DNA from: Staphylococcus succinus
Lineage (GTDB): Bacteria > Bacillota > Bacilli > Staphylococcales > Staphylococcaceae
Length of the DNA: 64,000 bases
Assembly (NCBI RefSeq): GCF_029024945.1
Contig: NZ_CP118976.1
Location: 186,001 to 250,000, forward strand
Direction: 5' to 3'
The notes under the pieces were generated by a model. The model saw only the letters and a list, made by a program, of their open reading frames with translations. It had not been told where the DNA came from and did not search any database. Every line of letters begins with the position of its first letter. The first letter of the stretch is position 1. Shown piece by piece: positions 63,989 through 64,000 of this stretch. Both the position numbers and the translations under genes were made by a program.

Positions 63989-64000
63989 TTGTAAGCGATT
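63989..64000. promoter_or_regulatory. Probable cre site, cut by the window edge
   Basis: TTGTAAGCGATT matches the first 12 positions of the 16-base CcpA consensus and then the window ends. It lies just upstream of the glycerate kinase ribosome-binding site, so the lar operon is probably under carbon catabolite control. Confidence 0.45.

Noticed and set aside
1..64000. tRNA, rRNA, insertion sequences and phage genes
   Set aside because: Reading both strands I saw no cloverleaf sequence, rRNA stretch, transposase or integrase; a tRNAscan and IS search would settle this.

Overview
The window is a chromosome segment from a coagulase-negative Staphylococcus. Low G+C, staphylococcal ribosome-binding sites with frequent TTG/GTG starts, a YSIRK/LPXTG surface protein, mqo, and panBC all point there. 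Adjacent, CcpA-controlled arabinose and xylose operons and a chromosomal arr-type gene suggest the S. saprophyticus/S. xylosus group. The species is inferred from gene content, not proven.

Layout. 1-4.7 kb: the 3' end of a glutathione-type ABC importer operon (gisC, gisD, ggt). 4.8-5.3 kb: two tandem, nearly identical genes for an 18-residue amphipathic peptide, with remains of a third unit. 5.4-9.2 kb: a degraded region holding a truncated amino-acid-binding protein gene, the last ~140 codons of secA2 with a nonsense codon, and intact gtfA-gtfB, the leftovers of an accessory Sec/serine-rich-adhesin glycosylation locus. 9.3-17.5 kb: a tautomerase, an aldehyde dehydrogenase, a 1-Cys MarR regulator with a thiol flavoprotein, a LysE exporter divergent from an XRE-cupin regulator, a sodium:amino-acid symporter and a DUF2871 protein. 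17.7-24.3 kb: panE divergent from panBC (no panD follows), mqo, a small membrane protein and aldA. 24.7-32.5 kb: a ~2600-residue LPXTG protein with 19 Ig-like repeats of exactly 258 bp. 32.6-43.6 kb: a DUF3100 membrane pair, two MFS exporters (one divergent from a LysR gene), a glycerophosphodiesterase, an Arr-type rifamycin ADP-ribosyltransferase, a mechanosensitive-channel-like protein, a MarR regulator, a second ketopantoate-reductase-like gene and a PDC-type 2-keto-acid decarboxylase.

44.0-57.2 kb is a pentose island: araR, araBDA plus a sugar symporter, then xylR, xylAB and a xylose-type symporter broken by one in-frame TAA, then a Gfo/Idh oxidoreductase. Arabinose is converted by AraA, AraB and AraD, and xylose by XylA and XylB, both to D-xylulose 5-phosphate. 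Operator-like repeats for AraR and XylR and strong cre sites lie in the two promoters.

57.5-64 kb is a tightly spaced minus-strand operon: glycerate kinase, a KdgT-family permease, then larA, larE, larB, larC. It joins a nickel-pincer racemase and its cofactor-making enzymes to glycerate metabolism, with no lactate permease in view.

The most unusual items are the tandem 18-residue peptide genes, the apparent circular permutation of the GisD binding protein, the decayed accessory Sec locus, a flavoprotein disulfide reductase lacking the usual C-terminal His-Glu motif, the exact 258-bp repeat array, and the Lar-glycerate kinase operon.
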